Positions 15,833 to 24,439 of a DNA stretch of 64,000 nt are shown one piece after another (position 1 is the first letter of the stretch; each line of letters opens with the position of its first letter). The DNA lies in the NCBI RefSeq assembly GCF_000202635.1, contig NC_015125.1, positions 1,178,001 through 1,242,000 of the forward strand, read 5' to 3'. The DNA is from Microbacterium testaceum StLB037 (GTDB taxonomy: Bacteria; Actinomycetota; Actinomycetes; Actinomycetales; Microbacteriaceae). The translations under genes and the position numbers were made by a program. The notes under the pieces are model-generated. The model made no database searches and had not been told where the DNA came from. It saw only the letters and a list, made by a program, of their open reading frames with translations.

Positions 15833-16435
15833 ATGTGCGCCGCTGCACGACTGGCCGAACCGGCCCGGATGACCGTCGACATCGCCCGCGGCCTCCTCGC
15901 CGGAGGATCCGAGCGTTACGAGAAGCACCTGCCCGACCTCGTCGGCGTCTACCGCGACGACGCGGCCTACGCCGAAGCGGTCGCTCGCGATGACGGCGAG
16001 CCGGTCTACTGGGTCGAGAGCAGCACGCCCGAGACCGGGCGCGGAGCGCTCACGATCGGCCTCAGCGTCCTCCGGCCCGGACGCGTCGGCGACGAGTTCG
16101 CGATGACCCGCGGGCACCTGCACGCCCAGTCCGAGTTCGCCGAGCTGTACTACGGCGTCGCGGGCTCCGGAGTGATGCTGCTCGAGTCCGTCGAGGGCGA
16201 GTCCCGCGCCCTGCCGATCACCCCGGGCGTGGTCGTCCACGTCCCCGGTGGCTGGATCCACCGCAGCGTCAACGTCGGCGACGACACCCTCGTCACCCTC
16301 TTCACCTACGCGACCGAAGCCGGTCAGGACTACGGCATCATCGCCGACGCCGGCGGGATGCGGCAGCTCGTCGTGGCCGACGGCGACGACTGGACGACCC
16401 GCCCGAACCCCGACCACGGAGGCTACCGTGCCTGA
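15833..16435 (+). CDS. Cupin-type sugar-phosphate isomerase
   Basis: The 200-residue protein is a small cupin related to the archaeal-type glucose-6-phosphate isomerase family (GPI). The metal-binding motif is visible as TRGHLHAQSEFAELYYGVAGSGVML, and the second cupin motif as HVPGGWIHRSVNVGDDTLVTLF. It probably interconverts an aldose and ketose, free or phosphorylated. The ATG at 15833 has AAGGGAA upstream and follows the operator by 42 bases. It is the first gene of a six-gene unit; its stop overlaps the GTG of the next gene by eight bases. Confidence 0.85.
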   Translation: MCAAARLAEPARMTVDIARGLLAGGSERYEKHLPDLVGVYRDDAAYAEAVARDDGEPVYWVESSTPETGRGALTIGLSVLRPGRVGDEFAMTRGHLHAQSEFAELYYGVAGSGVMLLESVEGESRALPITPGVVVHVPGGWIHRSVNVGDDTLVTLFTYATEAGQDYGIIADAGGMRQLVVADGDDWTTRPNPDHGGYRA

Positions 16436-17117
16436 CCCCGGTCCCGTCCTGGCCGACCTCGCTCGGCACATCGACATCAGCTGCGTCCAGGCGCAGCACG
16501 CGCGCGCCGATATCGACGAGCTCGTCCGGCAGGCGGTGGCGGGCGGTTTTGTCAGCGCCCACGTCCTGCCCGAGTGGCTCGGCTACCTGCGCGAGCGGTT
16601 GGACGGCACGAGCGTCCTCGCCGGGTCGCCGGTGTCGTTCCCGAGCGGCGGCGCCACGACCGCGACGAAGGTGGCCGAGGCATCCGAACTCCTCTCCCTC
16701 GGCGCTCAAGAACTCGACGTGGTCGTCGCGATCGGGCGCCTGCGCTCGGGCGACGACGCCTACGTGACGAACGAGCTCGCCGCGATCGTCGAGGTCGTCG
16801 ACGGCCGCGTGCCGCTGCGCGCGATCCTCGAGGTGGGCCGTCTCGACGACGACGACATCCGACGGGGAGTGGATGCCGCCATCGAGGCCGGAGTGCCCTG
16901 GATCAAGACCGGCACCGGCTGGTCGGGCGTGGCCACCTCGATCGCACACATCCGCCTGATCGCCGACCGGGCCGACGGCCGCGCCGCCCTGAAGGCCGCC
17001 GGCGGCATCCGCGACCTCGAGACCGTCCGCGCGATGGCCGAGCTCGGCGTGACCCGATTCGGCATGAACGCCACCGCCGCGCTGGCCGCGGTCGACGCCT
17101 CGAAGGACCACCGATGA
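16428..17117 (+). CDS. DeoC-like class I aldolase
   Basis: The 229-residue protein follows the deoxyribose-phosphate aldolase pattern. The three catalytic residues of E. coli DeoC (Asp102, Lys167, Lys201) have counterparts at Asp97 (QELDVVVAIG), Lys160 (WIKTGTGW, the Schiff-base lysine) and Lys189 (ALKAAGGIR). The phosphate-binding Gly-Gly region is present. It differs from true DeoC at the start (HIDISCVQ for the usual DHT-L-K) and in its operon partners, so its substrate may not be deoxyribose 5-phosphate. The start is GTG at 16428, overlapping the isomerase stop. Confidence 0.85.
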   Translation: MPDPGPVLADLARHIDISCVQAQHARADIDELVRQAVAGGFVSAHVLPEWLGYLRERLDGTSVLAGSPVSFPSGGATTATKVAEASELLSLGAQELDVVVAIGRLRSGDDAYVTNELAAIVEVVDGRVPLRAILEVGRLDDDDIRRGVDAAIEAGVPWIKTGTGWSGVATSIAHIRLIADRADGRAALKAAGGIRDLETVRAMAELGVTRFGMNATAALAAVDASKDHR

Positions 17118-18082
17118 CTTTTCCCACCCTGACCGCCGCGACCCTGCGTCCGGCAACGGCTCCCACCCTCTATTTCATCGGCGTCACGACGGGGAGCTCC
17201 TCGATCCAGCACGTCTTCCCCCGGTGGGCCGCGCATCTCGGACTTCAGGATGCCGTGCTGCAGGGCATCGACCTGCCCCTGCACGCACCGGCCGAGGACT
17301 ACCGCGCCGTCGTGCGCTTCATCGCGGAGGACCCGCTGAGCCTGGGCGCCCTCGTCACCACGCACAAGATCGACCTCTTCGCCGCGTGCCGCGACATGTT
17401 CGACGAGATCGACGCCTTCGCCGCGCTCATGGGCGAGACGAGCTGCATCTCCAAGCGCGACGGCCGGCTCGTCTGCCACGCCAAGGACCCGATCTCGAGC
17501 GGCCTCGCCCTCGACGCGTTCCTCCCCGCCGGCTTCTGGTCGCGAGGCCCCGCCGACGCCCTCTGCCTCGGCGCGGGCGGATCGTCGATCGCGATCAGCT
17601 GGTACCTCTCCCAGCAGGAGCGGGGGCTCGACCGCCCCGCGCGCATCATCGTCACCAACCGCTCGGCCGCGCGCCTCGACCACCTGCGCGAGATCCACGC
17701 GGCGCTGCCGACCGACACGCTCTTCGAGTACCGCCTGACCCCGACCCCGGCCGACAACGCGCGCGTGCTGGCCGACCTCGCGCCGCGCTCGCTCGTGGTC
17801 AACGCCACCGGCCTCGGCAAGGACGCCCCCGGCTCCCCCCTCCCCGATGACGCCGTGTTCCCCCTCGACGGCGTCGCATGGGACCTCAACTACCGCGGCG
17901 ACCTCGTCTTCCTCGACCAGGCGCGGGCGCAGAGCGCCGAGCGCCGCCTGCAGGTCGAGGACGGGTGGATCTACTTCGTGCACGGGTGGACGCAGGTCAT
18001 CGCCGAGGTGTTCGACATCGAGATCCCCACCTCGGGTCCCGCGTTCGAGCGGTTGAGCGAGCTCGCCCTGGCCACCCGCTGA
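17114..18082 (+). CDS. Shikimate dehydrogenase-like oxidoreductase
   Basis: The 322-residue protein has the AroE layout: an N-terminal substrate domain with FIGVTTGSSSIQHVFPRW and VTTHKIDLF, where Lys85 matches the catalytic lysine, then Asp125 (AKDPISSG) matching the catalytic aspartate, and a Rossmann domain with CLGAGGSS at 151-158. It is longer than normal AroE (about 270-290) and sits in a sugar operon rather than with aromatic genes, so I infer that it oxidises or reduces a polyhydroxylated carbohydrate intermediate. The start overlaps the DeoC-like stop by ATGA. Confidence 0.83.
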   Translation: MTFPTLTAATLRPATAPTLYFIGVTTGSSSIQHVFPRWAAHLGLQDAVLQGIDLPLHAPAEDYRAVVRFIAEDPLSLGALVTTHKIDLFAACRDMFDEIDAFAALMGETSCISKRDGRLVCHAKDPISSGLALDAFLPAGFWSRGPADALCLGAGGSSIAISWYLSQQERGLDRPARIIVTNRSAARLDHLREIHAALPTDTLFEYRLTPTPADNARVLADLAPRSLVVNATGLGKDAPGSPLPDDAVFPLDGVAWDLNYRGDLVFLDQARAQSAERRLQVEDGWIYFVHGWTQVIAEVFDIEIPTSGPAFERLSELALATR

Positions 18083-18085
18083 CCC

Positions 18086-19597
18086 ATGGGACCCCTCGCT
18101 CTCGCCCTCGACCTCGGCACCGGTGGCTGCAAAGCCTCGCTCTGGTCGGCCGACGGTCGCGCGGTCGCCGAGACGGTCGTGGCGTATCCGACGCGGCATC
18201 CCGGTCCCGGCCGTGCCGAACAGCGTCCGCAGGAGTGGTGGGATGCCGTCGTCTCGGCGACCCGCGAGGTCGTCGCCCAGACTCCCGGCGCGCGCGAAGC
18301 CGTCGTCGGGATCGCCCTGTCGGGGCAGAGTCTCGGCGTCGTGCAGGTCGACGCCGCCGGAGAACTCGTCGCCCGCGACACCCCGATCTGGTCGGACACC
18401 CGCGGGCGCACGGGCGAGATCCTCGACCGCATCGACGAGGACGCCTGGTACCTGCGCACGGGCAACGGCTTCGGCGCGCAGCTGTATCCGGTCTTCAAGG
18501 CCCAGACGATGCGCGCCGAAGACCCCGAGGGGTGGGCGCGCACCCGGTCGCTTCTCGGGTCGAAGGACTGGATCACCCTGCGGCTCACCGGCGAGATCGC
18601 CACCGACCACTCGATGGCATCCGGATCCGGTGCCTACGACCTCACCCGCGGCGACTACGACGACACGATCCTCGACGCGGCCGAGCTCGACCGCTCTCTC
18701 CTGCCGACCCCGCGCGAGTCCGCCGACGTCGTCGGGACCCTGCGGCCCGCGGCCGCCGACGCGCTCGGCCTTCCCGCGGGCGTCCCCGTGCACGCGGGCG
18801 CCGTGGACAACGCGGCCATGGCCCTCGGCTCGCGCGGCACCACCGACGGCCGGATCTACGCCGCGCTCGGCTCGTCGAGCTGGATGACGGTGACCTCGAG
18901 CGTCCCCGTGCTCGACGTCGAGACGCGCCCCTACGTCTTCCGTCACGCCGTGCCCGGTCTGTACGTCAGCGCCCTCTCGACCTTCAGCAGCGGCACGACC
19001 GTGACGTGGCTCCGCGACGTGCTGCGTCCGGGCGCCGACATCGGCGCGTTCATCGACGGCGCCGCGGCGAGCCCGCGCGGCGCTCGCGGCGCGGTGTTCG
19101 TCCCGACGCTCGCCGGCGGCACTCCGCTCGAGGGGGGAAGCGGCATCCGCGGCACGCTCGCCGGCATCGAGCTCGGCACTGCGGCGGAGGATCTCGTGCG
19201 CGCGTGCCTCGAGGGCATCGCCTTCGCCCTGGATCGGAGCCTGCGCCACATCCGCTCGCTCAGCGGGCTTCCCGCCGACACCGACCTGCTCATCTCCGGC
19301 GGGGGCAGCCGCTCCGACGTGTGGAACCGCATCTACGCCGACGTCCTCGACACGGCACTCCTGCGCACCACCGTCGATCAGCAGGCGGCGACCCTCGGCG
19401 CCGCGGCCCTCGTGTTCGCCGGGTCGGGGGTGTGGTCCTCGCTCGGCGTCGCCGACGACGCCCACCGGCTGATCGAACGCCTCGAGCCCGACCCCGACGG
19501 GGTGCGCGCCTACGCCGCCTCCCGCGACCGCTACTCCGCCGCGGCCGATGCCGCGGTGCTCTTCGCCCGATCCACCCCCTCCCAGGAGACCGCATGA
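18086..19597 (+). CDS. FGGY-family carbohydrate kinase
   Basis: The 503-residue cytoplasmic enzyme phosphorylates a sugar, ketose or sugar acid with ATP. The N-terminal FGGY domain starts with LALDLGTGGCKASLW, followed by GIALSGQSLGVV. The second domain has Asp241 as catalytic base (HAGAVDNAAMALGS) and the ATP-binding LISGGGSRSDVWNRIYADVL. It is closest in feel to xylulokinases, but specificity cannot be read from sequence. The ATG is three bases past the stop of the AroE-like gene, and its stop overlaps the following SDR gene. Confidence 0.92.
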   Translation: MGPLALALDLGTGGCKASLWSADGRAVAETVVAYPTRHPGPGRAEQRPQEWWDAVVSATREVVAQTPGAREAVVGIALSGQSLGVVQVDAAGELVARDTPIWSDTRGRTGEILDRIDEDAWYLRTGNGFGAQLYPVFKAQTMRAEDPEGWARTRSLLGSKDWITLRLTGEIATDHSMASGSGAYDLTRGDYDDTILDAAELDRSLLPTPRESADVVGTLRPAAADALGLPAGVPVHAGAVDNAAMALGSRGTTDGRIYAALGSSSWMTVTSSVPVLDVETRPYVFRHAVPGLYVSALSTFSSGTTVTWLRDVLRPGADIGAFIDGAAASPRGARGAVFVPTLAGGTPLEGGSGIRGTLAGIELGTAAEDLVRACLEGIAFALDRSLRHIRSLSGLPADTDLLISGGGSRSDVWNRIYADVLDTALLRTTVDQQAATLGAAALVFAGSGVWSSLGVADDAHRLIERLEPDPDGVRAYAASRDRYSAAADAAVLFARSTPSQETA

Positions 19598-20319
19598 CCG
19601 CCCTGCCCCTCGTCGTCATCACCGGAGCCAGCTCCGGGATCGGCGCCGCGACCGCCCGCGCCTTCTCGGCCGCCGGCCACCCCCTGCTGCTCATCGCCCG
19701 ACGCCTCGCGCCCATGGAAGAACTCGGTCTTCCGGATGCCGAACTCGCGGAGGCCGACGTCACCGACACGGCCGCGGTGGCCGCGGCCATCGCGCGCGCC
19801 GAGGAACGGTTCGGCCCCGTCGACCTGCTCGTCAACAACGCCGGCCTGATGGCGCTCTCGGCGGTCGCCGAGCAGGATCCCGCGCTCGTGCAGGAGCAGT
19901 TCGACGTCAACTGCGTCGCGCTGGTGAAGAACAGCCAGCTCGTCCTCCCGGGCATGCAGGAACGCCGTCACGGAACGATCGTCAACATCGGCTCGATCGC
20001 CGGGAAGCAGCTCTACGAGAACCACGTCGTCTACAACGGGACGAAGTACGCCGTGCACGCGATGACCGAGGGACTGCGTCGAGAGAACGCGGCGCACGGC
20101 GTCCGCGTGCTCCTCGTCGCCCCCGGAATGGTCGACACCGCCCTGCTGAGCAACACCGGCGAGGGCGACGTCCTCGACGGCTACCGCGAGTACAAGCAGA
20201 GCATCGGCGGCGGACTCGTCCCCGACGACATCGCCCGTGCGATCCTCGCGGCGTACCAGCTCCCGCAGCACGTGAGCTTCCGCGAGATCGTGGTCGCCCC
20301 GACCTCGCAAGACGCATGA
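19594..20319 (+). CDS. SDR oxidoreductase in sugar operon
   Basis: The 241-residue classical SDR has TGASSGIG at the nucleotide-binding loop, LLVNNAGLMAL, Ser in VNIGSIAGKQLYENH and the active-site YNGTK. It resembles enzymes annotated as serine or sugar-alcohol dehydrogenases (YdfG-like). Its ATG overlaps the kinase stop and its stop overlaps the aldolase start, so it probably prepares the substrate for the aldolase or makes the lactone for the phosphotriesterase-like enzyme. Confidence 0.9.
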   Translation: MTALPLVVITGASSGIGAATARAFSAAGHPLLLIARRLAPMEELGLPDAELAEADVTDTAAVAAAIARAEERFGPVDLLVNNAGLMALSAVAEQDPALVQEQFDVNCVALVKNSQLVLPGMQERRHGTIVNIGSIAGKQLYENHVVYNGTKYAVHAMTEGLRRENAAHGVRVLLVAPGMVDTALLSNTGEGDVLDGYREYKQSIGGGLVPDDIARAILAAYQLPQHVSFREIVVAPTSQDA

Positions 20320-20945
20320 GCGCGCCCCTCGACGTGCTGCACGGCAGCCGCATCGTGCCCGTGGTGGTCCTCGACGACGCGTCCTTCGCGCCCGACCTCG
20401 CCGACGCGCTCCTGGCCGGTGGCATCCCCACCGCCGAGATCACCCTCCGCACGCCCGCCGCCCTCGACGCGATCCGCGCGGTCTCCGGCCGCCCCGGCTT
20501 CGCCGTCGGCGCCGGTACGGTGACGACCGTCGCCCAGGTCGAGGCGGCCGTCGACGCCGGAGCGACGTACCTCGTCTCGCCGGGGTTCGACGACGCCGTG
20601 GTCGAGCGGGCGGCGGCCCTCGGCATCCCCTTCATCCCCGGGGTCGCGACCGCCACCGAGATCCAGCGGGCCGTCGCCGCGGGCCTGGACCGCCTCAAGC
20701 TGTTCCCCGCCGCAGCCGTGGGCGGGCCCACCGCGCTGAAGGCGTTCGCGGGGCCGTTCCCCGACGTGCGCTTCCTGCCGTCCGGGGGCGTGTCGGCGTC
20801 GAACGCCGCCGAGTACCTCGCCCTGGGCAACGTCTTCGCGGTGAGCGGGTCGTGGATGGTCCCGTCCGCCGCGCTCACGGCACGGGATGCCGAGACCGTC
20901 CGCGCCCTGTCGGCCGAGGCGTCCGCGGCGGTCGCCGTCCTCTGA
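20316..20945 (+). CDS. eda: KDPG/KHG-type aldolase
   Basis: The 209-residue class I aldolase cleaves a 2-keto-3-deoxy sugar acid phosphate to pyruvate and an aldehyde. Catalytic residues fit E. coli Eda: Glu41 and Arg45 (AEITLRT) and the Schiff-base Lys128 (DRLKLFPAAAVGG), with SPGFDDAV and PSGGVSASNAAEY also conserved. It is the last gene of the operon. Its product pyruvate, and the likely precursor KDPG or an epimer, fit an RpiR regulator of HexR type, though the exact substrate is not known. Confidence 0.93.
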   Translation: MSAPLDVLHGSRIVPVVVLDDASFAPDLADALLAGGIPTAEITLRTPAALDAIRAVSGRPGFAVGAGTVTTVAQVEAAVDAGATYLVSPGFDDAVVERAAALGIPFIPGVATATEIQRAVAAGLDRLKLFPAAAVGGPTALKAFAGPFPDVRFLPSGGVSASNAAEYLALGNVFAVSGSWMVPSAALTARDAETVRALSAEASAAVAVL

Positions 20946-21148
20946 CCGGCCGCCCCGAGAGGGTCTCGGCCGCCGCGTCGGGCCCGCGGCGCGGCGTGCC
21001 GTCGCGCGGAGTCCGGCCACCGCCGCCGGGCGACGCGCCGTCCCGCGGGGTCCGTGCCCGACACGCCGAGTTCCGGCATCCTGAACCGGCATGTCGACCC
21101 TCGACTCCGCGAGATGGCGCCGAGCACAGCTCGCAGAACCCCGGATTG
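20946..21148. other. Non-coding leader upstream of secreted glycosidase
   Basis: With the operators that follow, the gap between the aldolase and the glycosidase is 378 bases. This first part is GC-rich with repeated CGCGG/GCCGC words and no supported gene, and no clear terminator hairpin with a T tract was seen. Confidence 0.6.
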
Positions 21149-21163
21149 AGTAGCTGCACTACA
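21149..21163 (+). promoter_or_regulatory. RpiR-type operator, distal copy
   Basis: The site AGTAGCTGCACTACA matches the palindrome except at the first base. It is 107 bp (centre to centre) upstream of the proximal copy, close to ten helical turns. Confidence 0.65.
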
Positions 21164-21255
21164 CAAATGTAGCGCCACCCGAGCGGCGGACGGCCGTAAA
21201 TCCGCGCTTGCGCATCCAAAGCAACCGCCATAGCCTCGCTGATACATCCCCTCGG

Positions 21256-21270
21256 CGTAGCATTACTACA
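21256..21270 (+). promoter_or_regulatory. RpiR-type operator with embedded -10
   Basis: The site CGTAGCATTACTACA contains TAGCAT as a probable -10 and lies 53 bases before the ATG of the secreted glycosidase, linking extracellular digestion to the same regulon. Confidence 0.7.
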
Positions 21271-21323
21271 GATTCAGCGATGAGTCACCGCGACGCCTCC
21301 CATCACCGGCGATAGGAGAACTC

Positions 21324-24221
21324 ATGAGACGACGGCGCACCGCCCTCGCCTTGACCGCGACGACCAGCGTCGTCGCCGCCGCCCTGCTCGTCCCCGCGAC
21401 CGCGGCATCCGCCGCCGACGAGCAGCGCACCGTCACCGTCCACCTCGATCAGACCGTGCAGGAGGACTACCTCGGGGTCGGCGTCAACGTCATCCCGTGG
21501 AGCCTGCTCGAGGGCACGACGAAGTACGGGTACGACGACGCCGACTGGGAGGTCGACGTCGAGCGCATCCACACCCTGCAGCCGAAGGTCGCCCGCATCT
21601 GGTTCCAGATCGATTGGATGGAGCTCGAGAAGGGCCGGTACGACTTCGAGAGCCCCGAGATGAAGGCGTTCTACCGGTACCTGGATGCCTTCAAGGCCGC
21701 CGGCACCGAGATCGAACTGAACTTCGGGTGGAAGGTCGGCGCCCGCGTCCACGACTGGTTCACGATCCCCGGCGCTCCTGACCCCTACATCTCGGCGCCC
21801 GCCGACCTGCCCGCGTACGGCGCCTCCGCCTCCGCCCTGCTGCAGAACCTCTTCGATCGCGGGTACGACGACGTCGACCACCTCACCTTCTACAACGAGC
21901 CCAACGGCAGTTGGGACTTCTGGGCACCCGGCGACGAGAAGGCGTACTACGCCGACATGGCGCGCGCGGTGAGCGACCGCCTGACCGCGGACGGCCTGCG
22001 CGACGAGGTCGACATCTGGGGCCCCGAAGAGGTCAACGCCGTCGCCTGGACGCAGTACATGGCCGAGAACGCCGGCGACGTCTTCGACCAGTACTCGTTC
22101 CACCTGTACGGCGAGTCGTACGACGCGATGGGGGATGCCATTGCCCAGCGCCGCGCGGTGATCGGCGACGCTCCCCTCAACCTCTCCGAGATGGGCTGGA
22201 CCAACCCGGGTACGAGCGTCTGGGAGACCGGCTACGCGAACTACATCATCCGCAGCGCCAACGACGGGGTGCACTCCAACCTCATCTGGCAGCTCAACGG
22301 CGTCATGACGGGCGACCCGGCGGGTGACACGAACGGCTCCTACAACCTGTGGGACTCGCTCATCCTGGGACTCGAGCCCACGGCCGCGTTCTCCGAGGCC
22401 GGCCCGCTCATGCGGTACGTGCCCACGCGCAGCACGGTGCTCGGCACGGAGATCTCCGATGCCGATGTCCGCGCGACCGCGTTCCGGGCACCGGACGGCG
22501 AGCTGACGGTGCTCGTCGAGACCCAGTCGGGCTCGTCGAAGGACGTGCGCGTGCAGTTCGAGGGCGGCGACGCCGCCGGCGACTTCACCCGCATCGCGTA
22601 CACGGATGCGATCGCGCAGCCCGGCGAGAACGCGCTCCTGCCGGCCTCCAGCGGAACCCTGACCCCGGATGCCAACGCCTTCACCGACACCGAGATCGGC
22701 GACGAGCACACCTACGCGATCTACACCACGGCCCCCGCAGCCACGCAGGTCGAGATGACGCCCGTGCGCACCTCGGTCGCCGGCGGTTCGCGGGTGCAGC
22801 TCGGCGCGAACGTCATCGACGGCACCGGCACGCCGACGTGGTCGGTCGTCGGATCCGACAACGGCACCATCGATGCGAACGGTGTCTTCACCGCCCCCTC
22901 GGTGACCACCGAACGCACCGTCGCGGTGCGGGCGACCCTCGCCGACGGCGAGTACGGGGTCGCACAGGTCGAGGTCACCCCGGCCAGCACGGCCGGTGTC
23001 ACCGATGCTCCCGTGTTCAGCCTCGAACGCGGCGTCTACGACTCGATCGAGGCCGTGACGATCACGAGCGCCACCCCCGACGCGCAGATCTTCTACACGA
23101 CGGACGGCAGTGAGCCCACGGCATCCTCCACCCCCTACACCGGGCAGATCTTCCTCGAGCCGCTCAAGACGACCTACCTGCGGGCCGTCGCGGTGGCGCC
23201 CGGGGCGGACGCGTCGGGCGTGACCTCACGGCTCTACAAGGTGAGAGACGTGCAGAACGCGCCCGACGGGTACTCGTTCTGCCAGTACGCCGGCGGCGGC
23301 GAGTGCGCCTTCGAGGGCGAGGCCAACGTCGCCTTCGGCTCGGACGGGCTGTTCGTCTTCGGGACCTTCACCGATGGCGTGGACTGCGCGGTCGCCTCGT
23401 TCGGCTCCGACCCGAACCCGGGCGGCGACAACCGCTGCTTCGTCAACCCGGACGTGTCGGAGGAGCCGCCGCTGGTGAGCATCCTCAACGCCGGCTTCGA
23501 GCGCCCCGCGACCGGCGGGACGGCGAACGGACCGATGGTGAACGGATGGACGTTCAGCGCCCGCGCCGGAATCCAGCACGACAACAGCGTCTTCGTCCCC
23601 GCCTCGCCCGCCCCGCAGGGTGAGCGCACGGCGTACCTGAAGAGCGACTCGGGGCTGGCCAGCCGCATCGACCAGACCGTGGTGTTCCCTGCTGGTACGT
23701 TCGCGATCACGTTCGCCGCGGCGAACCGCGTCGGCTTCGGCGGTCAGCAGGAGTTCGACGTCGAGGTCGACGGGCAGAAGCTCGGTCACTACGTTCCGGT
23801 GGGCGGCGACTACCGGTACTACGAGACCGCACCGTTCACGGTGACGCAGGGCGAGCACACGATCTCGTTCGTGGCGACGACCACCGAGGGCGACAACACC
23901 GGGTTCGTCGACGACGTCCGCGTGGTCGCCGCGGAGGAAGAGCCGGGCGACACGACGGCTCCGACGGTCACGGTCAAGGAGGGCGCTGCGTTCACGCAGG
24001 GCACCGCCGAGGCCTACGACAAGGTGAGCTTCAAGCTCTACGACGAGGGCAAGATCGACCGCGCCGTGCTCAACGGCGTCGTGAAGGACCTCGCCGACAA
24101 CACCTGGTCGGATGTGAACTTCGTCGCCCCGGGAGTGTTCGGGGCCGTGTCGGGCGAGAACACGCTCGTCGTCTCCGACGTCGCGGGCAACAGCACGACC
24201 GTCACGTTCACGCTGCGCTGA
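21324..24221 (+). CDS. Secreted multidomain clan-A glycoside hydrolase
   Basis: The 965-residue protein has a Sec signal peptide (RRRR start, hydrophobic core, cleavage near ATAASAADE). A TIM-barrel catalytic domain (about 40-380) carries Glu192 in TFYNEPNGSW as probable acid/base and Glu289 in NLSEMGWT as probable nucleophile, the arrangement of clan GH-A (GH39/GH5/GH30-like). A beta domain follows, then an Ig-like segment, a chitobiase C-terminal-type domain (VFSLERGVYDSIEAVTITSATPDAQIFYTTDG), a jelly-roll carbohydrate-binding-like domain (ILNAGFERPA) and a C-terminal Ig-like domain. GGAGA precedes the ATG. Being secreted and under the shared operator, it probably starts polysaccharide breakdown; the family number is uncertain. 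Confidence 0.88.
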   Translation: MRRRRTALALTATTSVVAAALLVPATAASAADEQRTVTVHLDQTVQEDYLGVGVNVIPWSLLEGTTKYGYDDADWEVDVERIHTLQPKVARIWFQIDWMELEKGRYDFESPEMKAFYRYLDAFKAAGTEIELNFGWKVGARVHDWFTIPGAPDPYISAPADLPAYGASASALLQNLFDRGYDDVDHLTFYNEPNGSWDFWAPGDEKAYYADMARAVSDRLTADGLRDEVDIWGPEEVNAVAWTQYMAENAGDVFDQYSFHLYGESYDAMGDAIAQRRAVIGDAPLNLSEMGWTNPGTSVWETGYANYIIRSANDGVHSNLIWQLNGVMTGDPAGDTNGSYNLWDSLILGLEPTAAFSEAGPLMRYVPTRSTVLGTEISDADVRATAFRAPDGELTVLVETQSGSSKDVRVQFEGGDAAGDFTRIAYTDAIAQPGENALLPASSGTLTPDANAFTDTEIGDEHTYAIYTTAPAATQVEMTPVRTSVAGGSRVQLGANVIDGTGTPTWSVVGSDNGTIDANGVFTAPSVTTERTVAVRATLADGEYGVAQVEVTPASTAGVTDAPVFSLERGVYDSIEAVTITSATPDAQIFYTTDGSEPTASSTPYTGQIFLEPLKTTYLRAVAVAPGADASGVTSRLYKVRDVQNAPDGYSFCQYAGGGECAFEGEANVAFGSDGLFVFGTFTDGVDCAVASFGSDPNPGGDNRCFVNPDVSEEPPLVSILNAGFERPATGGTANGPMVNGWTFSARAGIQHDNSVFVPASPAPQGERTAYLKSDSGLASRIDQTVVFPAGTFAITFAAANRVGFGGQQEFDVEVDGQKLGHYVPVGGDYRYYETAPFTVTQGEHTISFVATTTEGDNTGFVDDVRVVAAEEEPGDTTAPTVTVKEGAAFTQGTAEAYDKVSFKLYDEGKIDRAVLNGVVKDLADNTWSDVNFVAPGVFGAVSGENTLVVSDVAGNSTTVTFTLR

Positions 24222-24229
24222 CGCGTACC

Positions 24230-24267
24230 GCGGGCCCGTCCCGCCCTTCGGGGTGGGGCGGGCCCGC
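24230..24267 (+). terminator. Hairpin after secreted glycosidase
   Basis: Arms 24230-24246 and 24251-24267 pair over 17 positions (two G-U pairs), core GCGGGCCCG, eight bases after the stop codon. There is no T tract, so termination is likely but unproven. Confidence 0.65.
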
Positions 24268-24300
24268 TCCCGTGTACCGGGATGCCACGGCGCGATCGTG

Positions 24301-24378
24301 CGACGAGAACAGGCGATGCGTCCGGAACAGGTCGGATCCTCGCGGATCGCCCTGTTCTCGGCGCATCGCCTGTTCTGG
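24301..24378. repeat. Dispersed GAGAACAGG palindromic element, copy 1
   Basis: The element contains GAGAACAGGCGATGC, GGAACAGG, then CCTGTTCTC and GCATCGCCTGTTCT, which pair as nested inverted repeats. Two further copies with the same order lie at 49914-49989 and 50061-50140. All are intergenic. Confidence 0.75.
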
Positions 24379-24439
24379 TACTGCCCGGAAGCGGGAAGCG
24401 CGCGGGCGGCAGTCCCCCACGGCCGCCGCCCGCGCGCGC

